Source: an uncultured Clostridia bacterium (GTDB lineage Bacteria > Bacillota > Clostridia > Oscillospirales > Acutalibacteraceae). From it: a DNA stretch of 64,000 nt. Location: positions 1 to 64,000 of the forward strand of contig CALYBJ010000005.1 of the NCBI GenBank assembly GCA_944412445.1, read 5' to 3'. The notes below the pieces were generated by a model. That model was given only the letters and a program-made list of their open reading frames with translations. It ran no database searches and was not told the origin of the DNA. Within the stretch, counting starts at the first letter, position 1. Every line of letters begins with the position of its first letter. Below are positions 41,790 through 51,073 of the stretch, piece after piece. Both the position numbers and the translations under genes were made by a program.

Positions 41790-42635
41790 TCAGCCGTTGT
41801 TTTCTGCCGCAAGAAGAGTATTTTTAAGAAGCATTGTTATTGTCATGGGACCTACTCCTCCGGGAACGGGAGTAATAAAAGAGGTTTTTTCGCAAACATC
41901 TGCAAAATCCACATCACCGCAAAGCTTTCCGTTTTCATCTCTGTCCATGCCTACATCAAGAACAACTGCTCCGTCCTTTACCATATCGGCAGTTACAAAT
42001 TTAGGCTTTCCTACTGCCGCAACAAGTATATCTGCCTGTTTTGTTATCTCTTTCAAATTTGCTGTTTTTGAATGGCATACCGTCACCGTGGCGTTATTTT
42101 TAAGCATAAGCATCGCCATAGGCTTGCCTACTATATTGCTTCTGCCGATAACTACGCAGTGCTTTCCCTCAATGGGAATATTGTAATATTTCAGCATTTC
42201 AATCATTCCGGCAGGAGTGCAGGGAGCAAAGCTGTAATCACCTATCATAACCTTGCCGCTGTTTACCGGATGAAAAGCGTCAACATCCTTTTTCGGATCA
42301 ATGGAGTTTAATACCTTTTTCTCGTCTATCTGCTTCGGCACCGGCAGCTGACACAGTATACCGCTTACCTTATCGTCCTTATTTAATTTTTCAATCAGAC
42401 TGATAAGCTCTTCGGTTGTGGTATCCTCCGGCATTGCATACTCAAAGGAATTTATCCCGGTCTGCTCGCAGGCCTTTTTCTTATTGTTGACATAAACTCT
42501 CGAAGCCGGATCGTTTCCTACGATAATAACTGCAAGCCCCGGTTCAACGCCTTTCTCTTTAAGCTCCTGAACCTGTCGGGCAATCTGACCTCTGACAGCT
42601 GCGGAAACCTCTTTTCCGTCGATTTTTGTATACAT
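41790..42635 (-). CDS. folD: FolD methylene-THF dehydrogenase/cyclohydrolase
   Basis: 281 aa bifunctional one-carbon enzyme (5,10-methylene-THF to 10-formyl-THF). Signatures YVNNKKKACEQTGI with the catalytic Lys, QLPVPKQID, DGFHP-like DAFHPVNSGK, GRSNIVGKPMAMLML for NADP and the closing PVPGGVGPMTITMLL. The ATG at 42635 follows GCGGTGAT; the GTG at 42644 is less likely. It follows lgt by 14 bases on the same strand. Confidence 0.95.
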   Translation of the reverse strand: MYTKIDGKEVSAAVRGQIARQVQELKEKGVEPGLAVIIVGNDPASRVYVNNKKKACEQTGINSFEYAMPEDTTTEELISLIEKLNKDDKVSGILCQLPVPKQIDEKKVLNSIDPKKDVDAFHPVNSGKVMIGDYSFAPCTPAGMIEMLKYYNIPIEGKHCVVIGRSNIVGKPMAMLMLKNNATVTVCHSKTANLKEITKQADILVAAVGKPKFVTADMVKDGAVVLDVGMDRDENGKLCGDVDFADVCEKTSFITPVPGGVGPMTITMLLKNTLLAAENNG

Positions 42636-42649
42636 CCTTATCACCGCTT

Positions 42650-43720
42650 TTATTTATTTTCAGAATTTTTAATATTTTCAGTATTTTCCGTATTTTCAAT
42701 ACTTTCAGATTTATCAATATTTTCAGAATTTTCCGAATTTTTTATACTTTCATCTTTTGTGATTTCTTCCTGCTGTGCCTTTTCGCTTTTCTTTTTTGTA
42801 TTGAAAAACGGAACAGGCTCTACATAATAATCAATCCCCTCAATGGGCTTGGGATTCTTTTTATATTTTATTAAAAGAGTCACAAGAAGAACCAGACAGA
42901 CAAGAACTATAACCGCAGATAAAAGCTGGGACACTCTTATGCCGGAATTTCCCACATAAAGGCTGTCGGTTCTCATTCCCTCTATTATCATTCTTCCCAA
43001 ACCGTACCAGATTCCGTAGCAAAGGAAAATCTGACCGCTGAATTTCCGGAATTTTTTCGTAATAAAAAACAGTATGAAAAATCCGGCAATACACCATACC
43101 GCCTCATAAAAAAATGTAGGATGAACAGGCATATCGGGATTAACTCCCGGAAGCTCCGACTGATTTGCGATAATATAATCTCTTACCTTTTCGCTCCACA
43201 TTCCGTATGTTCCGTCGGTGTTGCCGCCGAAGGCCTCCTGATTGGCGTAATTGCCCCATCTGCCTATACCCTGTCCTATAAGAAAGCTCATTCCGGCAAT
43301 ATCAAGAAGATTATAAAAATTAAGCTTTATAATTTTACTTGTTATAAAAGCGGCTATGCCTCCTCCGATAATTCCGCCGTAAATGGCAAGACCGCCTTCC
43401 CATATTTTAAAAATCTCGCTTAAATGACTGCTGTAATAATCCCATTTGAAAATACAGAAATACAGCCTTGCTCCCACTATGCCGCCTATTGTGCCGTAAA
43501 TGAGAATATCTATCATTTTATTAAGATCCATTTTCCAGAGATAAGCCATTCTGCCGCCGAACAACACCGCAAGAGTAAATCCGAAAGCTATGATAACTCC
43601 GTACCACATAACCGTAAAATCATGTCCGAACAAAGTAAATTCACAAAATACCGATGACACATTAAAAACCTTGTCAATGCCGACGAAGGTTACTTCTGTT
43701 GCGTCCTGAAAAAATTTCAT
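42650..43720 (-). CDS. lgt: Prolipoprotein diacylglyceryl transferase with long tail
   Basis: 356 aa, about 60-80 residues longer than usual. Membrane enzyme that attaches diacylglyceryl to the lipobox Cys of prolipoproteins. The Lgt signature region GIGRWGNYANQEAFGG, the HPTFFYEA motif and the N-terminal WYGVIIAFGF segment are clear. The C-terminal 60 residues after the last membrane helix are a low-complexity Glu/Asn/Ser/Ile tail made of degenerate repeats (ENSENIDKSESIENTENTEN). Start at 43720 follows AGGGGTGG. Several lipoproteins in this window would be its substrates. Confidence 0.93.
   Translation of the reverse strand: MKFFQDATEVTFVGIDKVFNVSSVFCEFTLFGHDFTVMWYGVIIAFGFTLAVLFGGRMAYLWKMDLNKMIDILIYGTIGGIVGARLYFCIFKWDYYSSHLSEIFKIWEGGLAIYGGIIGGGIAAFITSKIIKLNFYNLLDIAGMSFLIGQGIGRWGNYANQEAFGGNTDGTYGMWSEKVRDYIIANQSELPGVNPDMPVHPTFFYEAVWCIAGFFILFFITKKFRKFSGQIFLCYGIWYGLGRMIIEGMRTDSLYVGNSGIRVSQLLSAVIVLVCLVLLVTLLIKYKKNPKPIEGIDYYVEPVPFFNTKKKSEKAQQEEITKDESIKNSENSENIDKSESIENTENTENIKNSENK
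42656..42745 (-). repeat. Degenerate repeats coding the Lgt tail
   Basis: Short A+T-rich units of 9-12 bases coding Glu-Asn-(Ser/Thr/Ile) are repeated at the 3' end of lgt, probably by replication slippage. Confidence 0.7.
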
Positions 43721-43796
43721 AATTCCACCCCTTCACAGGCCTGTTTTAAATATAAATTTTCGGCTGATTAAAAAACCAACCGAAAACAGACAGTTC

Positions 43797-45296
43797 TTAA
43801 TTCACCGGTTTATTTTCGCTTTCCTCGGTCTTATTCTTTCTGTCTTTTATATTTATATTTAATCTGGGTCGTTTTTCCTCGTTTTTATCCTCCGGCTCTT
43901 CCTGAGATTCGCTGTCATCCCTGGGGGTTATCTCAATTCGAACCTTTCCGATTCTCTTATCCTCAACCGACAATACTGTAAACTTCAGATTGTCAAGCTC
44001 CACCGTATCCATATCTCCGTTTTTCGGAAGATAACCAAGCTCGTTTATTATAAATCCGGCAATGGTATCGTAGTCACCTTCGGGAATTTTGGCTCCTATC
44101 AGCTCGTCAACCTCGTCAAGGTCAGTTGTGCCCTCAACCGTAAAAGTATTGTCGTTTATTTTGCTTATTTCCTCATCCTCGTCGTCGTATTCATCACGGA
44201 TGTTTCCCACTATGGACTCTACGATATCCTCCAGTGTCAAAAGACCTGCGGTGCCGCCGTATTCGTCAACAACTATCGCCATCTGAATACGCTTTTCGCT
44301 CATTTCTTTAAACAGCTCTCCGCATTTTTTTGTTTCCGGAATAAAATACGCGCTTCTCATTACTTCCCTTATTGTCTTTGCCACGGGAAGCTCTTTGCCG
44401 ATATATTTCAGCAAATCCTTAACATAAACAATTCCGATGATATTGTCGGGATCATCGTCATATACGGGTATCCTTGAATAGCCGTCCTGTATGGCAACCT
44501 TTATAACCTCGCTTACAGGCTCGTCGGCTTCAACCGCCGTCATGTCAACCCTGTGAGTCATTATATCTCCGGCGTCAATATCGTCAAATTCAAAAATATT
44601 GTTTATCATTTCCGCCTGAGCATTTTCAATAACGCCTTTTTCCTCTCCAACATCAACCATCATGAGTATTTCCTCTTCGGTTACATTTTCCTCGTCAGCC
44701 GACGGGTCGATTCCGAAAAGCCTTACAACGGCGTTTGTTGAAAATGAAAGTATCTTTACAAAAGGCTTTGTAGCATTCATGAAAAACAAAAGAAATCCTA
44801 CTACTTTATAAGAAACCTTCTCAGATTTCTGCATTGCAATTTTCTTAGGCGCCAGCTCGCCGAATACAAGAGAAAAATATGAAATTATAATCGTTATAAT
44901 AATCAGCGAAATTGTGCTTATTACCGATTCGGGAATATTGACATGAGGAGCTATGGCGGCGGTGATTATCGGTGAAAAAGAGTCCGCAGCCGAGGCGCTG
45001 GTTAAGAATCCCGCAAGGGTTACGCCTATTTGTATTGTCGACAGGAAGTTGGAGGAATTCTGAGTAAGCTTCTGAATCTGCCTTGCCTTTTTGTCTCCCT
45101 CTTCCGCAAGCTTCTCAATTTTGTTGTCATTAAGTGAAATTATCGCAATTTCGCTCATTGCGAAAAATGCGTTTACAAGAATCAGCACAAACAGAACCAA
45201 TATTTTTATAATAATTGACACTGCCGAATCTGACGCATCCTGCTGAGCCGCAGCTACTGCAAGATTTATAAAATTACCGGGGTCCGGGTCATCCAT
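43797..45296 (-). CDS. CorC/HlyC (CNNM-type) membrane protein with CBS pair
   Basis: 499 aa. N-terminal CNNM/DUF21 membrane domain with four hydrophobic segments (ILVLFVLILVNAFFAMSEIA, LSTIQIGVTLAGFL, and FSLVFGELAPKKIA); then two CBS repeats (ITHRVDMTAVEADEPV-like DIMTHRVDMTAV and MAIVVDEYGGTAGLLTLEDI) and a C-terminal CorC/HlyC transporter-associated domain (YDTIAGFIINELGYLP). Homologues act in Mg or Na/Mg export. The C-terminal 40 residues are a charged tail. The ATG at 45296 follows GAAAGGAGAGG. Confidence 0.92.
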   Translation of the reverse strand: MDDPDPGNFINLAVAAAQQDASDSAVSIIIKILVLFVLILVNAFFAMSEIAIISLNDNKIEKLAEEGDKKARQIQKLTQNSSNFLSTIQIGVTLAGFLTSASAADSFSPIITAAIAPHVNIPESVISTISLIIITIIISYFSLVFGELAPKKIAMQKSEKVSYKVVGFLLFFMNATKPFVKILSFSTNAVVRLFGIDPSADEENVTEEEILMMVDVGEEKGVIENAQAEMINNIFEFDDIDAGDIMTHRVDMTAVEADEPVSEVIKVAIQDGYSRIPVYDDDPDNIIGIVYVKDLLKYIGKELPVAKTIREVMRSAYFIPETKKCGELFKEMSEKRIQMAIVVDEYGGTAGLLTLEDIVESIVGNIRDEYDDEDEEISKINDNTFTVEGTTDLDEVDELIGAKIPEGDYDTIAGFIINELGYLPKNGDMDTVELDNLKFTVLSVEDKRIGKVRIEITPRDDSESQEEPEDKNEEKRPRLNINIKDRKNKTEESENKPVN

Positions 45297-45552
45297 TTTA
45301 GGATACCTCTCCTTTCAAATATAGTATTATTTATTATAAACTATATCTTTATATTTGTCAAATTATTTATATTCTAAAAAAAACTGCCCTGGCTTTATCC
45401 TCCGAAAATCCGACACAATGCACAAACATTTTAAAATATTTATATGTATATTGAATTTAAAATTTTACTGTGGTATTATTATATTGATTGATTAATCCTG
45501 TTTGTCCTGATATAACAAACTATATTACAGCGTTTTTAAAGAAGGTATTTTT

Positions 45553-46965
45553 ATGTATAAACTCACTATGATAGCTGATTTGCATCATTTTTCGAACACC
45601 CTTTCAGACGGCGGCAGAGCCTATCAGCTCCGTTCTTCTTCGGATCAGAAGTGCCTTGAGGAAACGGGAGCTATTATCGACGCCGCATTTAAAAAAATCG
45701 CCGAAAGCGACTGCGACGCTGTTTTAATTGCCGGAGACCTTTCAAACGACGGTGAAAAGGTTGCCCATGAAGAGGTAAAAAAGAAAATTGATGTTCTTGC
45801 GGAAAAAAAGCCCGTTTATATTGTTTACGCAACTCACGACTGGTGCTGCGACGGAAACGCGAAGCGCTTTGAGGGCGACAAATACTATAACGATGTTGAA
45901 ACGATGACGCCTCCGCAGCTTCGCGAGTTTTATAAGGACTACGGCGAAAAACAGGCGTATTCAACCTTTGTTAACCACCTGGGAGCAGCATCCTATGCCG
46001 TAAAGCTCAGCGACAAGGTTCGTTTGATAGGCGTTAACGACGATCAGGACGGAAAAGGCCATTCAGGCTATGCCGACGACCATTTTGAATGGATTTTAGA
46101 GCAGGTCAAAGACGCAAAGGCAAAGGGCGAAGCAGTTATCATAATGGAACACCACCTTCTTCTTTCAAATATTTCAATGCTTGTAAACCAGGGACAGATT
46201 ATCGGCGAGCACGATGAAAGAGCCGAAGCTTTAGCTCAGGCAGGCGCAGACTTTGTTATCGTGGGACATTCTCATATGCAGAGAACAACTTCTTATGTAT
46301 CAAAGGACGGAAAGCTTCTTACTCAGATAAATTTAGGCTCTCTCTGCGGCCATCCGGCTCCTATAACAACTCTTACGATTACTGATGAAGAATACAAAAT
46401 AGATGTTGACTATCTTGAAAAATTCACATATAACGGCAAGGAATACGACAGAGAGTTTATAAAGGCTCATTCTCAGGAGGTCCTTACGGGACTTCTTAAC
46501 GCCGCTGTCAACGACAAGGAGGACTTCCTTGACAGGCTGAGCGCAATAGGCGTACAGAGAGAAAGCGTTGAAAAATATTACGGCATTTTAAGAAGAGTTT
46601 CAAAATACGCTCTTAATGTAACCGTAGGCAAAGCCGGAAGACTTGTAAACTTCTTTACATTCGGAAAAGGCGTTGACAAAAAAGCTGTTAAGGCAATTAA
46701 AGACGATAACTTAATGGATCATATTATGGATATTTTCCTTTCGGTTTTCGACGGCTCAATAAAGAGCTACGATACATCGGATCCTGTTTACATTATCGTA
46801 CACGATGTTGCGACTCTTCCCAAAAGAGCTTCAAAAGTCCTTAAAATAAAAGCGTTAAGGAAGGATAAAATCCAGAAAATTTTCGGTCAGATAGAGGAAA
46901 TCGCCGAAGAGCTTACAAATCCCTCGGCTCCAAACAATCAGCATCATGTAATTAAACGCACATGA
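45553..46965 (+). CDS. Calcineurin-like metallophosphoesterase (470 aa)
   Basis: Two-metal phosphoesterase. Ligand motifs: MIADLHHFSN, IAGDLSNDGEK, ATHDW, MEHHLLLSN and VGHSHMQRT. No signal peptide, so it is cytoplasmic. A C-terminal helical region of about 170 residues has no known motif. Similar proteins are annotated only as phosphohydrolases. Start at 45553 with AAGAAGGTA upstream; the last codons overlap the start of the glycerate kinase gene by 4 bases (ATGA), suggesting co-expression. Substrate unknown. Confidence 0.85.
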   Translation: MYKLTMIADLHHFSNTLSDGGRAYQLRSSSDQKCLEETGAIIDAAFKKIAESDCDAVLIAGDLSNDGEKVAHEEVKKKIDVLAEKKPVYIVYATHDWCCDGNAKRFEGDKYYNDVETMTPPQLREFYKDYGEKQAYSTFVNHLGAASYAVKLSDKVRLIGVNDDQDGKGHSGYADDHFEWILEQVKDAKAKGEAVIIMEHHLLLSNISMLVNQGQIIGEHDERAEALAQAGADFVIVGHSHMQRTTSYVSKDGKLLTQINLGSLCGHPAPITTLTITDEEYKIDVDYLEKFTYNGKEYDREFIKAHSQEVLTGLLNAAVNDKEDFLDRLSAIGVQRESVEKYYGILRRVSKYALNVTVGKAGRLVNFFTFGKGVDKKAVKAIKDDNLMDHIMDIFLSVFDGSIKSYDTSDPVYIIVHDVATLPKRASKVLKIKALRKDKIQKIFGQIEEIAEELTNPSAPNNQHHVIKRT

Positions 46966-48185
46966 CAGACTGCTGGCAGGAGATTTTAAATTTCGCGGTT
47001 AAATCAGCAAATCCTGAGGAAAAAGTTTACGAAGCCATTTCAAAGGAAAGCTGCGGAGATAATTTAACCGTTATATCAGCGGGAAAAGCCGCCTGTTCAA
47101 TGGCACGCGGAGCTTACAGGGCATTAAACGGCAAAATCAAAACAGGCTATGTTCTTACAAAATACGGTCATGGGGAAGCTTTGCCCAAGGTTTTTGCGGT
47201 CAGAGAAGCGGCGCATCCCGTTCCCGATGAAAACTCCGTAAAATACTCATCCGAGATTTTGGAACTGGCTCAAGGTCTTGAAAAAGACGACAAATTAATT
47301 TTTTTAATTTCGGGAGGGGCTTCCTCTCTTTTTGAAAAGCCCCTTGTGCCTCTTGAAAAATTAAAAGAAATAACAGACGCTCTTCTTAAATCCTCAGCCG
47401 ATATAAATGAAATCAACACAATAAGAAAAAGATTGTCAGCCGTAAAAGGCGGGAAATTCGCAAAAGCTGTTAAATGCGGCATTGACTGCTATATTTTATC
47501 CGATGTTATAGGCGACCGGCTTGATGTCATAGCGTCGGGACCCTGCTGCGAGGACAGGTCAACTTCTGCCGAAGCAATAAGCATTTTAAAAAAATATAAC
47601 CTTGATTTCGGAAAAGAAATTACGGATATTCTGCAAAGGAAAACGCCTGAAAGCATTTCCGGCGTTAACTCACACATAGTCGGCAACATCAAGACACTGT
47701 GTGAAAGCGCAGCAAAAAAAGCATCGGAATTAGGCTACAATTCTAAAATAATAACCACCTGTCTTTCAGGAGAAGCCGGAGAACAGGGAAAAATAATAGG
47801 AAAACAGGCTGCCGAAGCTTTAAAAACAGCAAAGGAGCCTCTGGCGCTGATTTACGGAGGAGAAACAACTGTCACCGTAAAAGGCAAAGGAAAGGGCGGA
47901 AGAAATCAGGAGCTGGCGCTGTACGCAGCAAAGGAAATCGACGGAATAAAAGGCGTAACGATTTTTTCGGCGGGCTCCGACGGAACAGACGGACCTACTG
48001 ATGCGGCAGGCGGAGTTGTAAACGGAGAAACCGTAAAAAAACTTCGTGCTTTAAATCTTAATATTGACTTTTTTCTTAAAAACAACGATTCCTACAACTG
48101 TCTGAAAAAAGCTGGCGGCTTAATAATAACCGGACCTACGGGAACAAATGTAAACGACCTTACGGTATCTCTTATAAATCCTTAG
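46962..48185 (+). CDS. Glycerate 2-kinase (GckA/MOFRL type)
   Basis: 407 aa. N-terminal domain with ISAGKAACSMARGA and LISGGASSLFEKP, and the C-terminal MOFRL-type domain with YGGETTVTVKGKGKGGRNQELAL and SAGSDGTDGPTDAAGG. It phosphorylates D-glycerate to 2-phosphoglycerate, feeding glycolysis. The ATG overlaps the phosphoesterase stop by 4 bases. Length is normal for the family. No glycerate transporter or tartronate reductase nearby. Confidence 0.92.
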   Translation: MTDCWQEILNFAVKSANPEEKVYEAISKESCGDNLTVISAGKAACSMARGAYRALNGKIKTGYVLTKYGHGEALPKVFAVREAAHPVPDENSVKYSSEILELAQGLEKDDKLIFLISGGASSLFEKPLVPLEKLKEITDALLKSSADINEINTIRKRLSAVKGGKFAKAVKCGIDCYILSDVIGDRLDVIASGPCCEDRSTSAEAISILKKYNLDFGKEITDILQRKTPESISGVNSHIVGNIKTLCESAAKKASELGYNSKIITTCLSGEAGEQGKIIGKQAAEALKTAKEPLALIYGGETTVTVKGKGKGGRNQELALYAAKEIDGIKGVTIFSAGSDGTDGPTDAAGGVVNGETVKKLRALNLNIDFFLKNNDSYNCLKKAGGLIITGPTGTNVNDLTVSLINP

Positions 48186-48246
48186 GTATTAATGCGCTAA
48201 AGCGCTCAATATACATATTTTAACAAATTTTTCGGAGGGTGTAAAA

Positions 48247-49308
48247 ATGTCTGAGAATAAAATCAGCGTAATGACCGGCGCAACAGGTCACGTAGGATAC
48301 GCTCTTTTGCTTGAGCTTATCAACAGCGGCGAGAAGCCCAGAATACTCATAAGAAAGGATATAAATATTTTTGACGGCCTTAACTGCGAAAGAGTTTACG
48401 GCGATGTTACAAATCTTGACTCTCTTATCAAGGCGTTTGAAGGCGCAGATGTTGTATACCATCTTGCAGGCATGATTGAAATTAAAGCGGGCTATGAAGA
48501 CGCTATTTACAATGTTAATGTAAAAGGAACAAAAAATGTTGTTGAAGCCTGCAAAAAATGCGGCGTTAAAAAGCTTGTATATATGTCTTCCGTTGACACA
48601 TACCCGCCTCTTCCCGACAACCAGCTTATGACGGAGCTTGATCACTATGATCCGTCTATTCTTGAAGGCGCTTACGCAAAAACAAAAGCGGAAGCTACAC
48701 AGTATGTTCTCGACTGCAACGGCACAGACGGCCTTGAAACGGTAGTTGTTCAGCCCAGCGCCTGCATCGGTCCCTACGACTACAAGGTATCCAGCGTAGG
48801 TGAAATGGTAAGAATGTATATAGCGGGCAAGTTCCCCATTTCAATGGGCTTCGGCGGCTATAACTTCGTTGATGTCCGCGATGTTGCCCACGGCACAAGA
48901 ATGGCTGCAACAAACGGCAGACCCGGCGAATGTTACATTCTTTGCGGAGACGCTATGTCAGTTGACGATTTCATCAAGGCTATGGCGGCTTCCGAGCATA
49001 AGAAGCCTCCCAAAATCAAACTGGGCAAGGGCTTTATTGACGCTGTCGCTCCTATTATGGAAGCATATTATAAGGCAACCGATACAACTCCCCTGCTTAC
49101 AAGATATTCAATCAGAAAGCTTGTATCAAACTGCAATTTCTCATACGCCAAGGCTCAGAGAGATCTTGACTATCACCCCATGACAGTTGAAAAATCCGTT
49201 ACCGATATGATTAAATGGATAAGAGACAACGAGGGAGATCCCAAGGATCCCGAGGTTAAGAGAAAAAAGAAAGCTGCCAAAAAGGCTGCAAAGGCTAAAA
49301 AGAAGTAA
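48247..49308 (+). CDS. NAD-dependent epimerase/dehydratase (extended SDR) with Lys-Ala tail
   Basis: 353 aa. Rossmann motif TGATGHVGYALL near the N-terminus, catalytic YxxxK in YAKTKAEA and the preceding MSSVDTY serine. Resembles dihydroflavonol-reductase/steroid-dehydrogenase-like SDRs as well as sugar epimerases; substrate unclear. The last 20 residues are a poly-basic Lys/Ala tail (KRKKKAAKKAAKAKKK), unusual for this fold. Start at 48247 follows TCGGAGGGTG. Own terminator follows; probably monocistronic. Confidence 0.9.
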   Translation: MSENKISVMTGATGHVGYALLLELINSGEKPRILIRKDINIFDGLNCERVYGDVTNLDSLIKAFEGADVVYHLAGMIEIKAGYEDAIYNVNVKGTKNVVEACKKCGVKKLVYMSSVDTYPPLPDNQLMTELDHYDPSILEGAYAKTKAEATQYVLDCNGTDGLETVVVQPSACIGPYDYKVSSVGEMVRMYIAGKFPISMGFGGYNFVDVRDVAHGTRMAATNGRPGECYILCGDAMSVDDFIKAMAASEHKKPPKIKLGKGFIDAVAPIMEAYYKATDTTPLLTRYSIRKLVSNCNFSYAKAQRDLDYHPMTVEKSVTDMIKWIRDNEGDPKDPEVKRKKKAAKKAAKAKKK

Positions 49309-49319
49309 TTAATACTAAC

Positions 49320-49354
49320 GATAAGAAGCCACAATACGGCTTCTTATTTTTTTC
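49320..49354 (+). terminator. Terminator of the epimerase gene
   Basis: Stem ATAAGAAGCC / GGCTTCTTAT with a 7-base loop and T7. Confidence 0.9.
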
Positions 49355-49416
49355 TTTACAACAGGTTAAAAACATGATAATATGAAAAAAAATTACTAAA
49401 AAAGAATGCGATAACT

Positions 49417-51048
49417 TTGAAAAGCACAATAATAAAAACTCTGACAGGAGCCGCAGGTGCAGCGGCAGTTTCAGGTGCCGCTGCTGTATTCGCTCCGTAT
49501 TTAAAAACGAAAGTTTCCCACACAAAAGGAACCCCTTTCAGCAGCAAATACAAATTGGACGAAAAAGGTTATTTTATTAAAAATATTCCCTATGACAAAT
49601 ACCTTAAAGAAAATTCCTCAGACAGGGAGGAAAAAATTTTTGACATACGGGATTTCGGAGCGTCTCCCGAAAACAATTTCAAGAAAAACAGAGAGGCTGT
49701 AAATCTTGCAATAAAGACGGCAAGCGAAGAAGGCGGCGGCGTTGTTCTTGTTACGGGAGGAGAATATTTTTGCGCAAATATCAAAATGATGTCAAATGTA
49801 ACCCTCAGAATCGAAAGGGACAGCGCTCTCGCAAACATAGACTACGAAACGAAAACGAATGAAAACACGGATTTTTATTCTCTTCCGGAAAACAGGACAA
49901 TACAGAGAAACGCCTTTATATACGCCGACGACGCAGAAAATATAACCATTGAAGGTCCCGGAAAAATAAAAGGAAACGGGGCGAGCTACTGCAATCCCCA
50001 GAGGGAAAGCTCGCTTTTTTATCCCCTCGACACTTTTAATCTTAAAGTGTATGTAAACGAACACAGAAAAAGAATAATGATGGGCAAAAGGCATGAAATG
50101 ACAAGAGATTTTATAATGGCTGTAAACAACTGCAAAAATGTTGCCGTTAAAAATCTTGAGATATATGAAGCCGGCTCCTGGACCTGCCGAATGGAGGGCA
50201 ACGAAAATCTTTTATTTGAAAATGTGATAATAAATAACAACATAAGAGTAGCCAATTCAGACGGAATTGACATTATGGGCGGCGCAAATACAGTAATAAG
50301 GAACTGCTTTATAGCTACGGGAGACGACGGAATCTGTCTTAAAACCGACCCGGGCAATAAAGAGATAAACGGGGTAACGATTGAAAACTGCGAAATAATG
50401 TCTCTCGCCAACTGTTTTAAAATCGGAACAGCCACCTGCAATAATATAAAAAATATCTCCGTGAAAAACTGTTATTTCTTTATGCCGGGAATAGCAGGAG
50501 GCTATTCGGGAATAGCCATAGAGGCAACGGACGGCGGCAAGGTTGAAAATGTCAGCATAAGCGGCATTGAAATGGAGCATATAACTTCCCCTCTGCTTAT
50601 TTGGCTGGGCTACAGAAAAAAAGGCTCGGAGCTTGAAAAAATCAATATTTCAAATATTACCGCAAAGGAATGTGATCTGCCCTCGGCGGTGACCGGATAT
50701 AAAAAAGGCTCAGAGGTTTTCTGTGTAAAAGATGTGACCCTTAAAGACTTTTATGTTACATACAGGAACGCAAAGGAATCAAACATATATTATCCTCTGA
50801 AGGGCGCCTATGAGGGAAAACTGAACATGGGCGGCTATCCGGAAATCACGAGAGTGTCCCATATGTATATTCACAGCCATGAAGTAAGCCCTTATTATGA
50901 TTTACCGGTGTACGGACTTTTCGCAAGGAATGTAAAGGACTTGAAAATCGGAAATTTCGTTGTAATTCCCAGAAGCTCAAACAAAAAGCCCTTTACAAAC
51001 ATAAACAAAAGCAGTCTGTATAATATTAAGAATTTAAATTGGATATGA
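49417..51048 (+). CDS. GH28-like right-handed beta-helix glycosidase
   Basis: 543 aa from a TTG at 49417. The N-terminus (LTGAAGAAAVSGAAAVFA) is a signal/anchor. A conserved opening DIRDFGASPENN and the core NSDGIDIMG...ATGDDGICLKT supply the three Asp residues of GH28 polygalacturonases. The usual Gly-His-Gly loop is replaced by ANCFKIGTATCNN and no RIK motif is obvious, so the specificity differs from polygalacturonase (perhaps a pectin side-chain or other glycoside) or activity is altered. No ATG start is available upstream before a stop; the TTG lacks a strong ribosome binding site, so the start is uncertain. Confidence 0.82.
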   Translation: MKSTIIKTLTGAAGAAAVSGAAAVFAPYLKTKVSHTKGTPFSSKYKLDEKGYFIKNIPYDKYLKENSSDREEKIFDIRDFGASPENNFKKNREAVNLAIKTASEEGGGVVLVTGGEYFCANIKMMSNVTLRIERDSALANIDYETKTNENTDFYSLPENRTIQRNAFIYADDAENITIEGPGKIKGNGASYCNPQRESSLFYPLDTFNLKVYVNEHRKRIMMGKRHEMTRDFIMAVNNCKNVAVKNLEIYEAGSWTCRMEGNENLLFENVIINNNIRVANSDGIDIMGGANTVIRNCFIATGDDGICLKTDPGNKEINGVTIENCEIMSLANCFKIGTATCNNIKNISVKNCYFFMPGIAGGYSGIAIEATDGGKVENVSISGIEMEHITSPLLIWLGYRKKGSELEKINISNITAKECDLPSAVTGYKKGSEVFCVKDVTLKDFYVTYRNAKESNIYYPLKGAYEGKLNMGGYPEITRVSHMYIHSHEVSPYYDLPVYGLFARNVKDLKIGNFVVIPRSSNKKPFTNINKSSLYNIKNLNWI

Positions 51049-51073
51049 AAAAACGCCCATATGGGCGTTTTTC
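51048..51073. terminator. Bidirectional terminator between GH28 and the PrsA-like gene
   Basis: Palindrome AACGCCCATATGGGCGTT flanked by A6 and T5; its edges touch both stop codons of the convergent genes. Confidence 0.9.

Noticed and set aside
48220..48645. 141-codon minus-strand frame opposite the epimerase N-terminus
   Set aside because: Antisense shadow of a conserved SDR gene; no promoter or ribosome binding site.
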